Origin: Aquibacillus koreensis
GTDB lineage: Bacteria > Bacillota > Bacilli > Bacillales > Amphibacillaceae
Direction of reading: 5' to 3'
Length of the DNA: 64,000 bases
Assembly: GCF_025154055.1 (NCBI RefSeq)
Contig: NZ_JAOALK010000037.1
Coordinates: forward strand, 46,130 to 110,129
The notes beneath the pieces were generated by a model. The model was not told the origin of the DNA, made no database searches, and was given only the letters and a program-made list of their open reading frames with translations. A program made the translations under genes and the position numbers. Positions 25,302-34,121 of the stretch are shown in pieces. The stretch's first letter is position 1. Each line of letters starts with the position of its first letter.

Positions 25302-25496
25302 TTATCTCTGTTTTTTCTTCTCGGCAATTACCCATCCTATATAAATAAAGTAACCAATTATAATTGGTAGAATACCAATGTAGTTATGTTCCTTTGGTAT
25401 GAATAGGAACAATGCAGTTGCGATAGATAAGGCAGGAATCATCATCCATAACCATATTCTTACCCGTTTATTTTTTAAGCTTAATTCAAAATCCAT
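25302..25496 (-). CDS. 64-residue membrane protein, unknown
   Basis: The ATG at 25496 has GAGGTG nine bases upstream. The product has a short charged N-terminus (DFELSLKNKRVR) and two transmembrane helices ending in a Lys-rich tail (AEKKKQR), so both ends probably face the cytoplasm. No family is recognised. Confidence 0.65.
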   Translation of the reverse strand: MDFELSLKNKRVRIWLWMMIPALSIATALFLFIPKEHNYIGILPIIIGYFIYIGWVIAEKKKQR

Positions 25497-25644
25497 TAAA
25501 TTCACCTCTGTTCGATCAATTCTTCTCAAGTTCATTATTAATATAATTTTAACATATTTTTCTAAATCATAGTTTTGTTAACAGTTAATTGTGATTAATT
25601 CGCAGGTCAAAAAGAAGATTCACTATTGTAGATAAATAACAATA

Positions 25645-25695
25645 AAAAACGCTTGGATTTCAAATCCAAGCGTTTTTTTTTTTTTTTAATCAAGC
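25645..25695. terminator. Bidirectional terminator with a long T-run
   Basis: GCTTGGATTT / AAATCCAAGC with flanking AAAA/TTTT; the plus-strand T-run is about 15 bases. Minus-strand transcripts of the small genes at 25785 and 25939 would stop here; no plus-strand gene reaches it. The other reading frame over this stretch (25607-25828) is not credible. Confidence 0.8.
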
Positions 25696-25784
25696 TATAA
25701 TATGGTGTTGAATTTACTGTGAAATCATATGTGTGTGATTTGATATTTTCTCCACAGTAAGTAAACGTATCTAAAAATATGGTA

Positions 25785-25907
25785 TCACTTTTTATGAAAT
25801 AAGTTGTAAAAGGAATGAACAATTTCAATTCCTTGATAAGCCAATAAAGATAGTGCAGTAAAAGAAAAAATTCCTATAAAGATCATGCGTGAGATGTGAA
25901 TAATCAT
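25785..25907 (-). CDS. 40-residue single-span membrane protein (small ORF)
   Basis: The ATG at 25907 is preceded by AAGGGGGA at a six-base distance. The protein has one transmembrane helix (MIFIGIFSFTALSLLAYQG) and a short tail EIVHSFYNLFHKK. Single-span proteins of this size in Bacilli are often small subunits of oxidases or other membrane complexes, or sporulation membrane proteins; nothing here decides. It is below the usual annotation limit. Confidence 0.6.
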   Translation of the reverse strand: MIIHISRMIFIGIFSFTALSLLAYQGIEIVHSFYNLFHKK

Positions 25908-25938
25908 GACCGTTCCCCCTTCTAGCAAATTTCCGAAA

Positions 25939-26247
25939 TTATGAGGAAAAACGGTTTGTTCCGAGATAAGATGACTGATAAAAAATAGTTATTAAAAAAG
26001 GTTTTTTAAGTAATCGTATAGGTGGTAGCGCAAGACCAATCATAATAGTTATCGAGCTTATAATGAAGTAGGTCGTCGTGTTTGGTAACAAAAAGGGGTT
26101 AGAATTTTTTGTTGACTCAGGTTCATAGGTTATTATTTCACTTTCAACGATTACATGATCTAAATCATTGTTGAATATAGTGGTTGCGTTTCCTAGTAGG
26201 GTTATAGAAATAATACTTATACATAAAAGTAGTAGAAATCGGCGCAA
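25939..26247 (-). CDS. 102-residue membrane protein with signal peptide, unknown
   Basis: A TTG start at 26247 follows AAGGGAGGG by seven bases. Residues 3-20 form a signal peptide or first helix, residues 25-58 an acidic/Asn-Ser-rich outside part, and a second helix (TYFIISSITIMIGLALPPI) spans about residues 59-77, before a short basic and aromatic tail. It may be cotranscribed with the 40-residue gene 31 bp downstream. No family recognised. Confidence 0.6.
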   Translation of the reverse strand: MRRFLLLLCISIISITLLGNATTIFNNDLDHVIVESEIITYEPESTKNSNPFLLPNTTTYFIISSITIMIGLALPPIRLLKKPFLITIFYQSSYLGTNRFSS

Positions 26248-26397
26248 GCATCATCCCTCCCTTGTAATCATCCATATTAGTTTAAAAAATTTAAAATGTA
26301 AATAAGTACTTTGGAGCATTATAAATGAACGCAAAAAGGATAACTTAATTTGTCTGACCGAATAAGATGGAGTAATTCCACTAAATGAGGTGATACA

Positions 26398-26748
26398 ATG
26401 CTTTCTTGGTATATGTTTATATTACTCGGTTTGGCAACATTTCGTTTTACAAGACTTATTGTATTTGATACGATAACTAATTTCTTGAGAGAACCATTCC
26501 ACGAAGTCAAAGAAGAAGTATTAGAAGATGGTTCTATAGAGGAAGTTATCCATATAAAGGGAAAGGGCATTCAGAGATTTATTGGAGAATTACTAAGCTG
26601 TCAATGGTGTTTCGGTGTATGGAGTGCAGCGATTATCTTTGTAGGCTATACATTATTCCCATACATGTTCTTTCCTATAATTGTTATACTCGCCTTGGCA
26701 GCAGTTGCATCGATCATTCAAGTTGTACTTGATTCCCTTCGTTATTAA
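26398..26748 (+). CDS. DUF1360 membrane protein (YjcA-like)
   Basis: The 116-residue protein has three transmembrane segments and the DUF1360 signature: LGLATFRFTRLIVFDTI in the first helix and LLSCQWCFGVWSAA before the second, with the CxxC motif. Bacillus YjcA of this family is a sporulation protein expressed in the mother cell. The linker between helix 1 and 2 is rich in Glu and Lys. It stands alone with its own terminator. Confidence 0.85.
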   Translation: MLSWYMFILLGLATFRFTRLIVFDTITNFLREPFHEVKEEVLEDGSIEEVIHIKGKGIQRFIGELLSCQWCFGVWSAAIIFVGYTLFPYMFFPIIVILALAAVASIIQVVLDSLRY

Positions 26749-26755
26749 AACATAT

Positions 26756-26785
26756 ACCCTAGACAACTTCTGTCTAGGGTTAGTT
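26756..26785 (+). terminator. Terminator of the DUF1360 gene
   Basis: ACCCTAGACA / TGTCTAGGGT stem with an ACTTC loop, followed by a weakly T-rich stretch. Confidence 0.7.
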
Positions 26786-26887
26786 AAATAATAGCGAATA
26801 TAGCGGAGACAAGTTGTTCGTAATGTGATGATACACAGACTTTTAGGAGCTAATGCTTCACCAAAAACGGTGCCGCCATATCAATGT

Positions 26888-26986
26888 CTATTTTTTTACT
26901 CTTCTTCTTCTACCGCAATTACACCCGGCTCTTCTTCCTTTTTTCTTTCTTTTTACAGACTCATTCGATACTTCTTTATTCTTCAT
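26888..26986 (-). CDS. 32-residue basic protein with Cys pair (small ORF)
   Basis: The ATG at 26986 follows GAGGTGATC at an ideal distance. The peptide has an acidic N-terminus, then KRKKKGRRAGCNCGRRRRVK, a strongly basic end with C-x-C. The dense charge and the excellent ribosome binding site argue for a real product, perhaps a small spore or nucleic-acid-binding protein. A plus-strand frame over the same region (26825-27028) has no ribosome binding site. Function unknown. Confidence 0.5.
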   Translation of the reverse strand: MKNKEVSNESVKRKKKGRRAGCNCGRRRRVKK

Positions 26987-27193
26987 AAGATCACCTCAAT
27001 GTATGTTAAAATGATGATACTTTATTAAGTATATGCGTAAGGGGGTTTTTTTGGATAAGGCAGGTAACCTGTTTCAGAAAGAATTTAATGATAGTGTACT
27101 AGCTGTATAAAAGTGAAATTAATAGATAAAATAACAAGTAGAGTAAAAGACTAGAATATTAGTGAATTAGAAAGGATAAGGTGATCGGATTTT

Positions 27194-27841
27194 ATGACTA
27201 AAAAGAAACACACATCTGTTGCACATATAGGAGCCATCCTGCTAATACTGGTCGCTTTTTTCATTTTATTTGAAGATAATAATAGAGAACCTCTAGAATC
27301 CAATAATATAGAAAAGTCATTAACCGAAGAAGTAATACAGTATAAGCCACTTGTGAATAAATACTTGAAAGAACATAATAAGGAAAAATACACTGCAGTA
27401 GTTCTTTCGTTGATGATGCAAGAGTCTAGTGGAAGAGGGAATGACCCGATGCAAGCTTCGGAAAGTTATTGCGGCGAAGTTGGATGTATAGAAGATCCTG
27501 AGGTATCTATTAAACAGGGAGTTGCTTATTTTTCTAAGGTGCTGGAACAAGCCAATGGGGATGTGAAGCTTGCTTTACAATCCTATAACTTTGGTATCGG
27601 ATTTATTTCTTATGTTCAAGACAATGGTGGGCAGTACACAGAAGAATTGGCTATTCAATTCTCACAAAAAAAGTATGAGGAACTAAAGCATACAGGAATC
27701 TATAGCTGTATAAGAAAAGAAGCTGAACCCTATAATGCTTGTTATGGAGATTTTATGTATGTCCAAGCTGTGTTAGACTATTATTCTGATGCATTATCAA
27801 GATTGGATAAAAGTACGCAGGTTGCATTAGTGAATGAGTAA
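27194..27841 (+). CDS. Lysozyme-like lytic enzyme with N-terminal anchor
   Basis: The 215-residue protein has one N-terminal transmembrane helix (about residues 9-26) and an extracellular lysozyme-like domain from residue 45. The catalytic Glu is in LSLMMQESSGRGNDPMQASE, and VSIKQGVAYFSKVLEQANGD with LALQSYNFGIGFISYV are the usual supporting motifs of the Lysozyme_like family (CwlT N-terminal domain, Bacillus YocA). It would cut the glycan strand of peptidoglycan. In mobile elements such enzymes help conjugation; no such genes are beside it here, so a housekeeping or sporulation role is more likely. Confidence 0.82.
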   Translation: MTKKKHTSVAHIGAILLILVAFFILFEDNNREPLESNNIEKSLTEEVIQYKPLVNKYLKEHNKEKYTAVVLSLMMQESSGRGNDPMQASESYCGEVGCIEDPEVSIKQGVAYFSKVLEQANGDVKLALQSYNFGIGFISYVQDNGGQYTEELAIQFSQKKYEELKHTGIYSCIRKEAEPYNACYGDFMYVQAVLDYYSDALSRLDKSTQVALVNE

Positions 27842-27913
27842 GTTCCTCGACTATGTCCCAACTGTTTTATATTGTTTAGAAAAAAATATGACCATAATTT
27901 AAAGGAGATTCGT

Positions 27914-28855
27914 ATGACTAAAAATGTGTATCTTAATCATGATGCGGGTGTAGATGATCTCGTATCGTTATTTTTATTAACCCAAATGGAAGACATTCAG
28001 TTGACCGGTGTATCGGTTATTCCTGCTGATGGTTATTTGGAACCAGGAACGGATGCTAGCAGAAAAATTATTGATCGTTTTTGTTCTTATCCGGTTGAAG
28101 TGGCAAAATCTAATTCAAGAGCAGCGAACCCGTTCCCGGCCGAGTGGAGAATGCACACATTTGTGGTTGATGCTCTACCTATTTTAAACGAAAGCGGCAA
28201 AATGGAAACACCATTAAGTGACTTGTTTGCGCACAAACATTTAATTGAGACATTGAAAAAAACGAAAGAGAAAACGACACTTCTTTTTACTGGACCCCTA
28301 ACTGATTTAGCAAGAGCACTTGATGAAGCTCCTGAGATTGAAGACAAAATAGAAAAGTTAGTATGGATGGGTGGTACATTCCAAGAAATGGGGAATGTAG
28401 AGGAACCAGAGCATGATGGAACTGCGGAGTGGAATGCATTTTGGGATCCATATGCAGTGCAACGGGTTTGGGCAAGTGGATTAAAAATAGATATGGTTGC
28501 TTTAGAGAGTACGAAACAAGTTCCGTTAACATTAGAAGTAAGAAATAAATGGGCATCAGAACGCAAATATGAAGGAGTGGATTTTCTAGGTCAGTGTTAC
28601 GCAGCGGTACCTCCATTAGTACATATGGAGACAAACTCCACGTACTATTTATGGGATGTATTAACTACAGCCTCTGTCGGAAGAGAAGATTTGGTTTCTT
28701 CAAAGGTAGTAAAAAGCACGGTTATTGCGGAAGGACCAAGTCAAGGAAGGACAACTCAATTAGATGAGGGCAGAGAAGTCAATGTTGTGTATGATGTTAA
28801 AGCGGATGACTTCTTTAGCTATATTATTGAATTAGCAAAGAAAATAAGTAAATAG
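27914..28855 (+). CDS. Inosine-uridine preferring nucleoside hydrolase family protein
   Basis: The 313-residue enzyme splits the N-glycosidic bond of nucleosides. The calcium-binding N-terminal motif reads LNHDAGVDDLVSLFLL (usually DTDxGxDDA; the first Asp of the cluster is replaced by Asn-His), LLFTGPLTDLARAL and EWNAFWDPYAVQRV are conserved, and the C-terminal Asp/His region is WDVLTTA. The start is the ATG at 27914 behind AAAGGAGA; an upstream frame start at 27872 is not supported. It is a single gene. The variant metal motif leaves the exact substrate open. Confidence 0.85.
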   Translation: MTKNVYLNHDAGVDDLVSLFLLTQMEDIQLTGVSVIPADGYLEPGTDASRKIIDRFCSYPVEVAKSNSRAANPFPAEWRMHTFVVDALPILNESGKMETPLSDLFAHKHLIETLKKTKEKTTLLFTGPLTDLARALDEAPEIEDKIEKLVWMGGTFQEMGNVEEPEHDGTAEWNAFWDPYAVQRVWASGLKIDMVALESTKQVPLTLEVRNKWASERKYEGVDFLGQCYAAVPPLVHMETNSTYYLWDVLTTASVGREDLVSSKVVKSTVIAEGPSQGRTTQLDEGREVNVVYDVKADDFFSYIIELAKKISK

Positions 28856-29026
28856 TTACGTTGCTATCTTGCTTAGTCGGGACATCCTAATAATATGCGG
28901 GACATAACATTGCCTGGGAAATATTACCCCCTTACATGAAGAGGGATAACAATATTAATTCTTTTGTAATGCGTAGATGTAAGGAAAACGTTCTTATAGT
29001 ACATATGAAATCGATATGAATACTTC

Positions 29027-29056
29027 AAACGGCACTAAGCTATTAGTGCCGTTTTG
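29027..29056. terminator. Terminator between the nucleoside hydrolase and SDR genes
   Basis: AAACGGCACTA / TAGTGCCGTTT with an AGCTAT loop and a T-rich right side. The 28856-29026 stretch before it holds a few GGGACAT-like direct repeats but no gene. Confidence 0.8.
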
Positions 29057-29087
29057 TTTACATATTAATTAAAACGAAAATCCCTCT

Positions 29088-29888
29088 TTATCTCATCACA
29101 GCTCCGCCAGATATTTTCACGGATTCACCTACAATATTTGTTGCAGCATCTGATAATAGGAATGCAATCGTGTTAGCAACTTCCTCAGGTGTTGATATCC
29201 GGCCGGAAGGTAACCCTGTGTTTGCCAACTTATATTGTTGATCAAAACTACGGTTCTCTCTTTTAGCTTTCGCTTCAATTGCTTTTCTCCCCATCTCTGT
29301 CTCTACAAATCCAGGACAAACCGCATTAACTCTGACCCCATGCTCAATTGCTTCTAGAGCAAATGCGTGTGTGAATCCAATTAATGCAAATTTAGAACCA
29401 CAATAGGCTGTTCCTCCGTAAGTTCCTCGCAGACCGGATAAAGAGGAGACATTCACAATCGCACCCTTTTTATTCTGTTTCATTTGTTTATACACTTGTT
29501 GGGATAAAAGAATTGGAACTGTATAATTCATATGCATCACTTTTTCTAATTCGTCTTGTGTTAAATTTTCCACTATATCTCCGCCAAGTACCCCAGCAGC
29601 GTTAACTAATAAAGATATATCACCCATTTCTTTCGAAGCAGTATTCACTAAATACTCAATTTGATTGGAGTCACTAAGATCTGCTTGATACATAAAAACA
29701 GATGCTTGTGGGTTTTCATCAAATATTTTTTCTTTTAGTAGCTCTAATTTATCTTGTTTCCGCCCAGTGATTGTTATATTTGCCCCCATACTAGCTAAAA
29801 CCAGAGCAGTTTCGAAACCAATTCCTCCAGTGGCACCTGTAATCAAAGCGTGATGATCTTTTAACGCATCTTTTGAATATATAGACAT
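29088..29888 (-). CDS. Short-chain dehydrogenase/reductase
   Basis: The 266-residue classical SDR has the NAD(P)-binding TGATGGIGFETALVL at residue 18, the NAAGVLG motif near residue 93, catalytic Ser in IVNVSSLSGLRG and YCGSKFALIG with the catalytic Tyr and Lys. VCPGFVETEM and the C-terminal VGESVKISGGAVMR are typical of the 3-oxoacyl-ACP reductase-like group. Substrate unknown. It starts at ATG behind AGGAGG and follows no operon partner; adhE lies downstream in the same direction of the upstream strand, 116 bp away, with its own terminator between. Confidence 0.87.
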   Translation of the reverse strand: MSIYSKDALKDHHALITGATGGIGFETALVLASMGANITITGRKQDKLELLKEKIFDENPQASVFMYQADLSDSNQIEYLVNTASKEMGDISLLVNAAGVLGGDIVENLTQDELEKVMHMNYTVPILLSQQVYKQMKQNKKGAIVNVSSLSGLRGTYGGTAYCGSKFALIGFTHAFALEAIEHGVRVNAVCPGFVETEMGRKAIEAKAKRENRSFDQQYKLANTGLPSGRISTPEEVANTIAFLLSDAATNIVGESVKISGGAVMR

Positions 29889-29939
29889 GTGAACGCCTCC
29901 TTTTAGTCTTATCTAACTCATACCCTTCTAGATGAAAAA

Positions 29940-29968
29940 TAAAAAATCCTCCCACACTTGTGGGAGGA
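29940..29968 (-). terminator. Terminator of adhE
   Basis: TCCTCCCACA / TGTGGGAGGA with a two-base centre, followed on the minus strand by a T6 run, 36 bases behind the adhE stop. An (AT)n run lies on its other side at about 29971-29986. Confidence 0.88.
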
Positions 29969-30004
29969 TAAATATATATATATATAGGGAGGTAGTTTTA
30001 AAAC

Positions 30005-32608
30005 TTAAACGCCTTTAAATGTATTTCGGTAAACTTCTGCAAGTTCTGTTACTAAAGGTAGTTTAGGGTTTGCTGTTGTACATTGGTCTTCAAACGCACG
30101 TTCAGCTAAATAGTCTACTTTTGCTTCAAAGTCTTTTTTGCTCACGCCATTTTCAGCAATGCTCATCGGAATGTTTAATTCTTTAGCTAGGCTGATAATT
30201 GCTTGCACTAAGCTTTCTACACCTTCTTCTGTTGTTCTTGCTGGTAAACCTAACACTTTAGCAATTTCAGCATAGCGCTGGTCTGCAATAAAGTGTTCAT
30301 ATTTCGGGAATGCAGCGAATTTCTTCGGCTTAATTGCATTGTAACGAATAACGTGTGGCATTAAGATTGCATTTGCACGTCCGTGAGCAATATGGAATTC
30401 GGCGCCTAATTTGTGAGCCAGGCTATGGTTAATACCTAAGAACGCGTTGGCGAAGGCCATACCTGCAATCGTTGATGCATTATGCATTTTTTCGCGAGCT
30501 TTTTCGTTAGAACCATCTTTATAAGCCTGTGGTAAATATTCAAATACAAGTTGAATTGCTTTAATAGCTAAACCATCTGTATAGTCATTTGCCATGATAG
30601 ACACGTATGCTTCAATTGCGTGAGTCAATACATCCATTCCCGTATCGGCAGTTACTGCTGGTGGAACAGTCATCACAAATTGTGGATCGATAATGGCAAC
30701 GTCTGGTGTTAATTCGTAATCTGCTAACGGGTATTTAACATTATTTTCTTTATCTGTAATAACCGAGAATGATGTTACTTCTGATCCAGTACCAGATGTA
30801 GTTGGAATCGCTACAAACTGTGCACGTCGTCCAAGTTCAGGGTACTTGTAAACACGTTTGCGAATATCTAGGAATTTCTGTTTTAAGCCATTAAAGTCTG
30901 TTTCAGGATGTTCATGGAATAACCACATTCCTTTTGCAGCGTCCATCGCAGATCCACCACCAAGTGCGATAATGACATCTGGTTGGAATGCATCCATCGC
31001 CGCAGCACCACGCATGACTGTTTCTTTAGATGGATCTGGTTCTACATCAGAGAAAATTTCACAGTGTACGTAATCTGCACGTTTACGCAAGTTATATAAC
31101 ACTTTATCAACATAGCCTAGTTTAACCATCATTTCATCGGTAACGATAAATGCTTTTGAAATCTTAGGCATCTTAGCTAAATATTGAACAGAATTTTTCT
31201 CGAAATAAATTTTTGGTGGTACTTTGAACCATTGCATATTAACATTCCTTTTCGCCATCTTCTTTACGTTGATTAAGTGAACAGCGCCTACGTTTGTAGA
31301 TACAGAGTTACCGCCATAAGACCCACACCCTAGTGTTAATGATGGCATGTAAGCATTATAGATATCGCCGATTGCTCCTTGAGATGATGGTGCATTAACG
31401 ATTAGACGACCTGCTTTCATTCTAAGACCAAATGCATCAATCACTTCTTGGTTTTCTGAATGGATAACTGCAGAGTGTCCGAGTCCACCAAATTCTAGCA
31501 TTTCTTCTGCGCGTTTTAAGCCTTCTTCCACATTCTCCACCTTATATGCAGCAAGAACAGGGCTTAATTTTTCACGAGAAAGTGGGTGATCTGGTCCTAC
31601 ACCAGTTAATTCAGCTATAAGAATCTTCGTATCCTCAGGTACTTTAACACCTGCCATTTCTGCGATTTTAACAGGTTTCATACCAACGATAGATGGGTTG
31701 ACAGCGCAAGTATTTTCATTAATTACTAACTTTTCGACCTTCGCTTTTTCGGCAGGACTCAAGAAGTAACAACCATTATCTAATAATTCTTTTTTAACTT
31801 CTTCATATATTTCTTTATCCACGATCACAGCTTGCTCAGATGCGCAGATCATGCCGTTATCAAATGTCTTAGATAGAATTAGATCATTGACAGAACGTTT
31901 GATGTTGGCAGACTTTTCAATGTAACATGGAACATTACCAGGTCCAACACCTAATGCTGGTTTTCCGGAACTATAAGCCGCTTTCACCATTCCGGCTCCA
32001 CCTGTTGCAAGTATTAAAGAAACGCGGTCATGGTTCATTAATGTTTGCGTTGCTTCCAATGACGGTTGTTCAATCCATTGAATACAGTTTTTCGGTGCCC
32101 CAGCCTTTACAGCTGCATCGTACAAGACGCGCGCTGCTGTTGAGCTACTTTTTTGAGCAGATGGATGGAAAGCGAATATGATTGGGTTACCTGTTTTAAT
32201 TGAGATAATCGCTTTGAACATCGTTGTTGAAGTTGGGTTGGTAACTGGTGTTACTCCAGCAATTACGCCAATTGGCTCTGCAATCTCTACAACGCCATCA
32301 TGTACATTCTCATTGATGACACCAATCGTTTTATCGTACTTGACGTTGTGATAAATATATTCTGTAGCAAAGATATTTTTAATGATTTTATCTTCATAAA
32401 CACCTCGACCAGTTTCTTCAACTGCTAATTTAGCTAATTGCATATGTTGATCCAAGCCAGCCAAAGCCATCTGTTTAACAATGTCATTCACCTGTTCTTG
32501 GTTCAATTGTTTCATTTCTACCAATGCTTGTTTTGCTTGATCTACTAGTACATCAATACTTTTTGTTACATTGTTTTCTTGTGTAGGCTTATTTATCACC
32601 TTAGCCAT
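30005..32608 (-). CDS. adhE: Bifunctional acetaldehyde-CoA/alcohol dehydrogenase
   Basis: AdhE (867 residues) reduces acetyl-CoA to acetaldehyde and then ethanol, using two NADH, the main electron outlet of mixed-acid fermentation. The N-terminal aldehyde dehydrogenase half has the catalytic Cys in FDNGMICASEQAV; the C-terminal iron alcohol dehydrogenase half (from about residue 450) has the nucleotide motif ALGGGSAMDAAKGMW and metal ligands in DVLTHAIEAYVS and GINHSLAHKLGAEFHIAHG. Both halves look intact. It lies 57 bp behind a small gene under a perfect Rex site, so it should be induced when NADH builds up. It works together with pflBA at 44-47 kb. Confidence 0.97.
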   Translation of the reverse strand: MAKVINKPTQENNVTKSIDVLVDQAKQALVEMKQLNQEQVNDIVKQMALAGLDQHMQLAKLAVEETGRGVYEDKIIKNIFATEYIYHNVKYDKTIGVINENVHDGVVEIAEPIGVIAGVTPVTNPTSTTMFKAIISIKTGNPIIFAFHPSAQKSSSTAARVLYDAAVKAGAPKNCIQWIEQPSLEATQTLMNHDRVSLILATGGAGMVKAAYSSGKPALGVGPGNVPCYIEKSANIKRSVNDLILSKTFDNGMICASEQAVIVDKEIYEEVKKELLDNGCYFLSPAEKAKVEKLVINENTCAVNPSIVGMKPVKIAEMAGVKVPEDTKILIAELTGVGPDHPLSREKLSPVLAAYKVENVEEGLKRAEEMLEFGGLGHSAVIHSENQEVIDAFGLRMKAGRLIVNAPSSQGAIGDIYNAYMPSLTLGCGSYGGNSVSTNVGAVHLINVKKMAKRNVNMQWFKVPPKIYFEKNSVQYLAKMPKISKAFIVTDEMMVKLGYVDKVLYNLRKRADYVHCEIFSDVEPDPSKETVMRGAAAMDAFQPDVIIALGGGSAMDAAKGMWLFHEHPETDFNGLKQKFLDIRKRVYKYPELGRRAQFVAIPTTSGTGSEVTSFSVITDKENNVKYPLADYELTPDVAIIDPQFVMTVPPAVTADTGMDVLTHAIEAYVSIMANDYTDGLAIKAIQLVFEYLPQAYKDGSNEKAREKMHNASTIAGMAFANAFLGINHSLAHKLGAEFHIAHGRANAILMPHVIRYNAIKPKKFAAFPKYEHFIADQRYAEIAKVLGLPARTTEEGVESLVQAIISLAKELNIPMSIAENGVSKKDFEAKVDYLAERAFEDQCTTANPKLPLVTELAEVYRNTFKGV

Positions 32609-32665
32609 GGTAAATCCCTCCTAGTTAAATTTGTGAACTGTTGAGCATGAAACCCCATAAATGAT

Positions 32666-32896
32666 TTACTTTGCTGACGACGGGTTACGGGGGATCTTAA
32701 CAAACGAAACATCCCTATACATCCTTGCGATTGGTTTGATGTTGACGACAAAGTTTTTTGTCCAAATCAAGCTCGGTATATCTTTTTTCTCATCAAACAT
32801 CATTGCTTCAAATTCATCACCAATTTCTGCTTCAAAGCTTTCGCGTGTGTATATGTCTGTTTCGGTACCGAAGTTTTTCCATTCGTATAAGATCAT
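32666..32896 (-). CDS. 76-residue protein cotranscribed with adhE, unknown
   Basis: The ATG at 32896 has AAGGGG eight bases upstream; a GTG nine bases earlier is less likely. The acidic protein begins ILYEWKNFGTETDIYTRESF, has EIGDEFEAMMFDEKKDIPS in the middle and ends in KIPRNPSSAK. It has no helix for the membrane and no family I know. Its place between the Rex box and adhE suggests redox-controlled expression and a possible link to AdhE or to NADH balance. Confidence 0.65.
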   Translation of the reverse strand: MILYEWKNFGTETDIYTRESFEAEIGDEFEAMMFDEKKDIPSLIWTKNFVVNIKPIARMYRDVSFVKIPRNPSSAK

Positions 32897-32973
32897 TTTT
32901 TTCACCCCTTCGCTCTTTATATTTTTACTATATCAGGTGATAGCGTTTACAAAATGTGGCAATTGTGGCAAGT

Positions 32974-32991
32974 TTGTGAAAAGTTTCACAA
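32974..32991. promoter_or_regulatory. Rex operator
   Basis: TTGTGAAAAGTTTCACAA is a perfect match to the Rex consensus TTGTGAA-N4-TTCACAA. Rex releases DNA when the NADH/NAD+ ratio rises. It sits 78 bp upstream of the small gene that leads into adhE, and 74 bp upstream of ltaE on the other strand. Confidence 0.85.
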
Positions 32992-33064
32992 GTTGTGTTG
33001 AACACTACTTTATCTATTTTTATAGTAAAATAGATGGGAGATTGTATAGAAGGAGGGCATAGCC

Positions 33065-34087
33065 GTGATCGATTTACGAAGTGACACTGTTACGCTGCCA
33101 ACTGCAGCAATGAGGAAAGCTGCTTATGAAGCCGAGGTAGGGGATGACGTCTACGGAGAGGATCCCACTGTGAAAAGGTTAGAAGAGACAGCTGCTAATA
33201 TATTAGGGAAAGAAGCGGCTTTGTTTGTCACAAGTGGTACCCAAGGGAATCAAATTGCAGCTTTGACACATTGTAAACCGGGTGATGAAGTGATTATGGA
33301 AGCAAGTGCACATATTTATTTATATGAAGCAGGTGCTTTCTCTGCGCTAGCTGGCGTTCAATCACGCCCGATTCAAGGTGTGAAAGGAGCGATGGATCCT
33401 GCCGAAGTAGCTGCTGCTATAAGAGCTGAGGATATCCACTTTCCTGAAACAACGCTAATCTGCTTAGAGAATACCCACAATAAGGCTGGTGGTACAGTTA
33501 TTCCACTTGATAATATGAAACAAATCTATGAGGTAGCAAAAAAACATCATATTCCGGTACATTTGGATGGTGCACGTTTATTTAATGCATCTGTTGCATC
33601 GGGAATTGCGGTACGTGAATATGCCAAATACACAGATACGGTTCAATTCTGTTTATCAAAAGGTTTAGGAGCGCCAGTAGGTTCTATTATTGCTGGAGAT
33701 CAAGCATTCATTCACAAGGCGAAGAAATGGCGCAAACGTTTGGGTGGTGGTTTAAGGCAAGCTGGTATGATAGCCGGACCGGGCTTAGTAGCGTTAACGG
33801 AGAATGTGGAACGTCTGTCGGACGACCATGAGCTCGCGAAGAAATTAGCGGACGGTATAAACAATATTCCAAATTTAAAAGTTGAAAATGATGTGGAAAC
33901 AAACATTATCTTAGTGAATGTGGAAGGTACAGGATTGACTGTGGAACAGTTCTTAGAGCAACTTAAACAGATCGGCGTTTTAGCAGTTCCATACGGACCA
34001 ACAACGATTCGTTTTGTTACACATCTTAATATCTCTAAAAAGGATATTGATGAAGTTTTAGAACGTCTGCAAGCAATGGTTAGGTAA
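33065..34087 (+). CDS. ltaE: Low-specificity L-threonine aldolase
   Basis: This 340-residue PLP enzyme cleaves L-threonine/allo-threonine to glycine and acetaldehyde. [18 protein letters not shown] at the N-terminus, [14 protein letters not shown] and [13 protein letters not shown] are family marks, and the PLP lysine lies in [14 protein letters not shown]. The start is GTG with AAGGAGGG seven bases ahead. Divergent from the Rex-controlled adhE unit, it also makes acetaldehyde, which AdhE can reduce; the shared intergenic region hints at coordinated control, though that is inference. Confidence 0.94.
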   Translation: MIDLRSDTVTLPTAAMRKAAYEAEVGDDVYGEDPTVKRLEETAANILGKEAALFVTSGTQGNQIAALTHCKPGDEVIMEASAHIYLYEAGAFSALAGVQSRPIQGVKGAMDPAEVAAAIRAEDIHFPETTLICLENTHNKAGGTVIPLDNMKQIYEVAKKHHIPVHLDGARLFNASVASGIAVREYAKYTDTVQFCLSKGLGAPVGSIIAGDQAFIHKAKKWRKRLGGGLRQAGMIAGPGLVALTENVERLSDDHELAKKLADGINNIPNLKVENDVETNIILVNVEGTGLTVEQFLEQLKQIGVLAVPYGPTTIRFVTHLNISKKDIDEVLERLQAMVR

Positions 34088-34121
34088 TTAATATCCCGGG
34101 TAAAAAAAGGGGAAACAGTTA

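Noticed and set aside
25607..25828. 73-codon minus-strand frame across the T15 terminator
   Set aside because: It reads through the hairpin and poly-T tract (Lys run) and overlaps the better 40-residue gene.
26825..27028. 67-codon plus-strand frame
   Set aside because: It is rich in Phe/Ser runs from a pyrimidine-rich stretch and has no ribosome binding site; the minus-strand 32-residue gene with GAGGTGATC is more credible.
27054..27110. Short frame TTG..TAA of 19 codons behind AAGGGGG
   Set aside because: Too short, with a hydrophilic sequence and no conserved feature visible; it could be the stub of a lost gene, but nothing supports it.
28856..29026. Possible riboswitch or leader in the gap after the nucleoside hydrolase
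   Set aside because: There are a few GGGACAT-like repeats but no consistent stems or conserved riboswitch core, and no downstream gene on the same strand.
32661..33062. 133-codon plus-strand frame upstream of ltaE
   Set aside because: It covers the Rex operator and the opposite small gene, and has no ribosome binding site.
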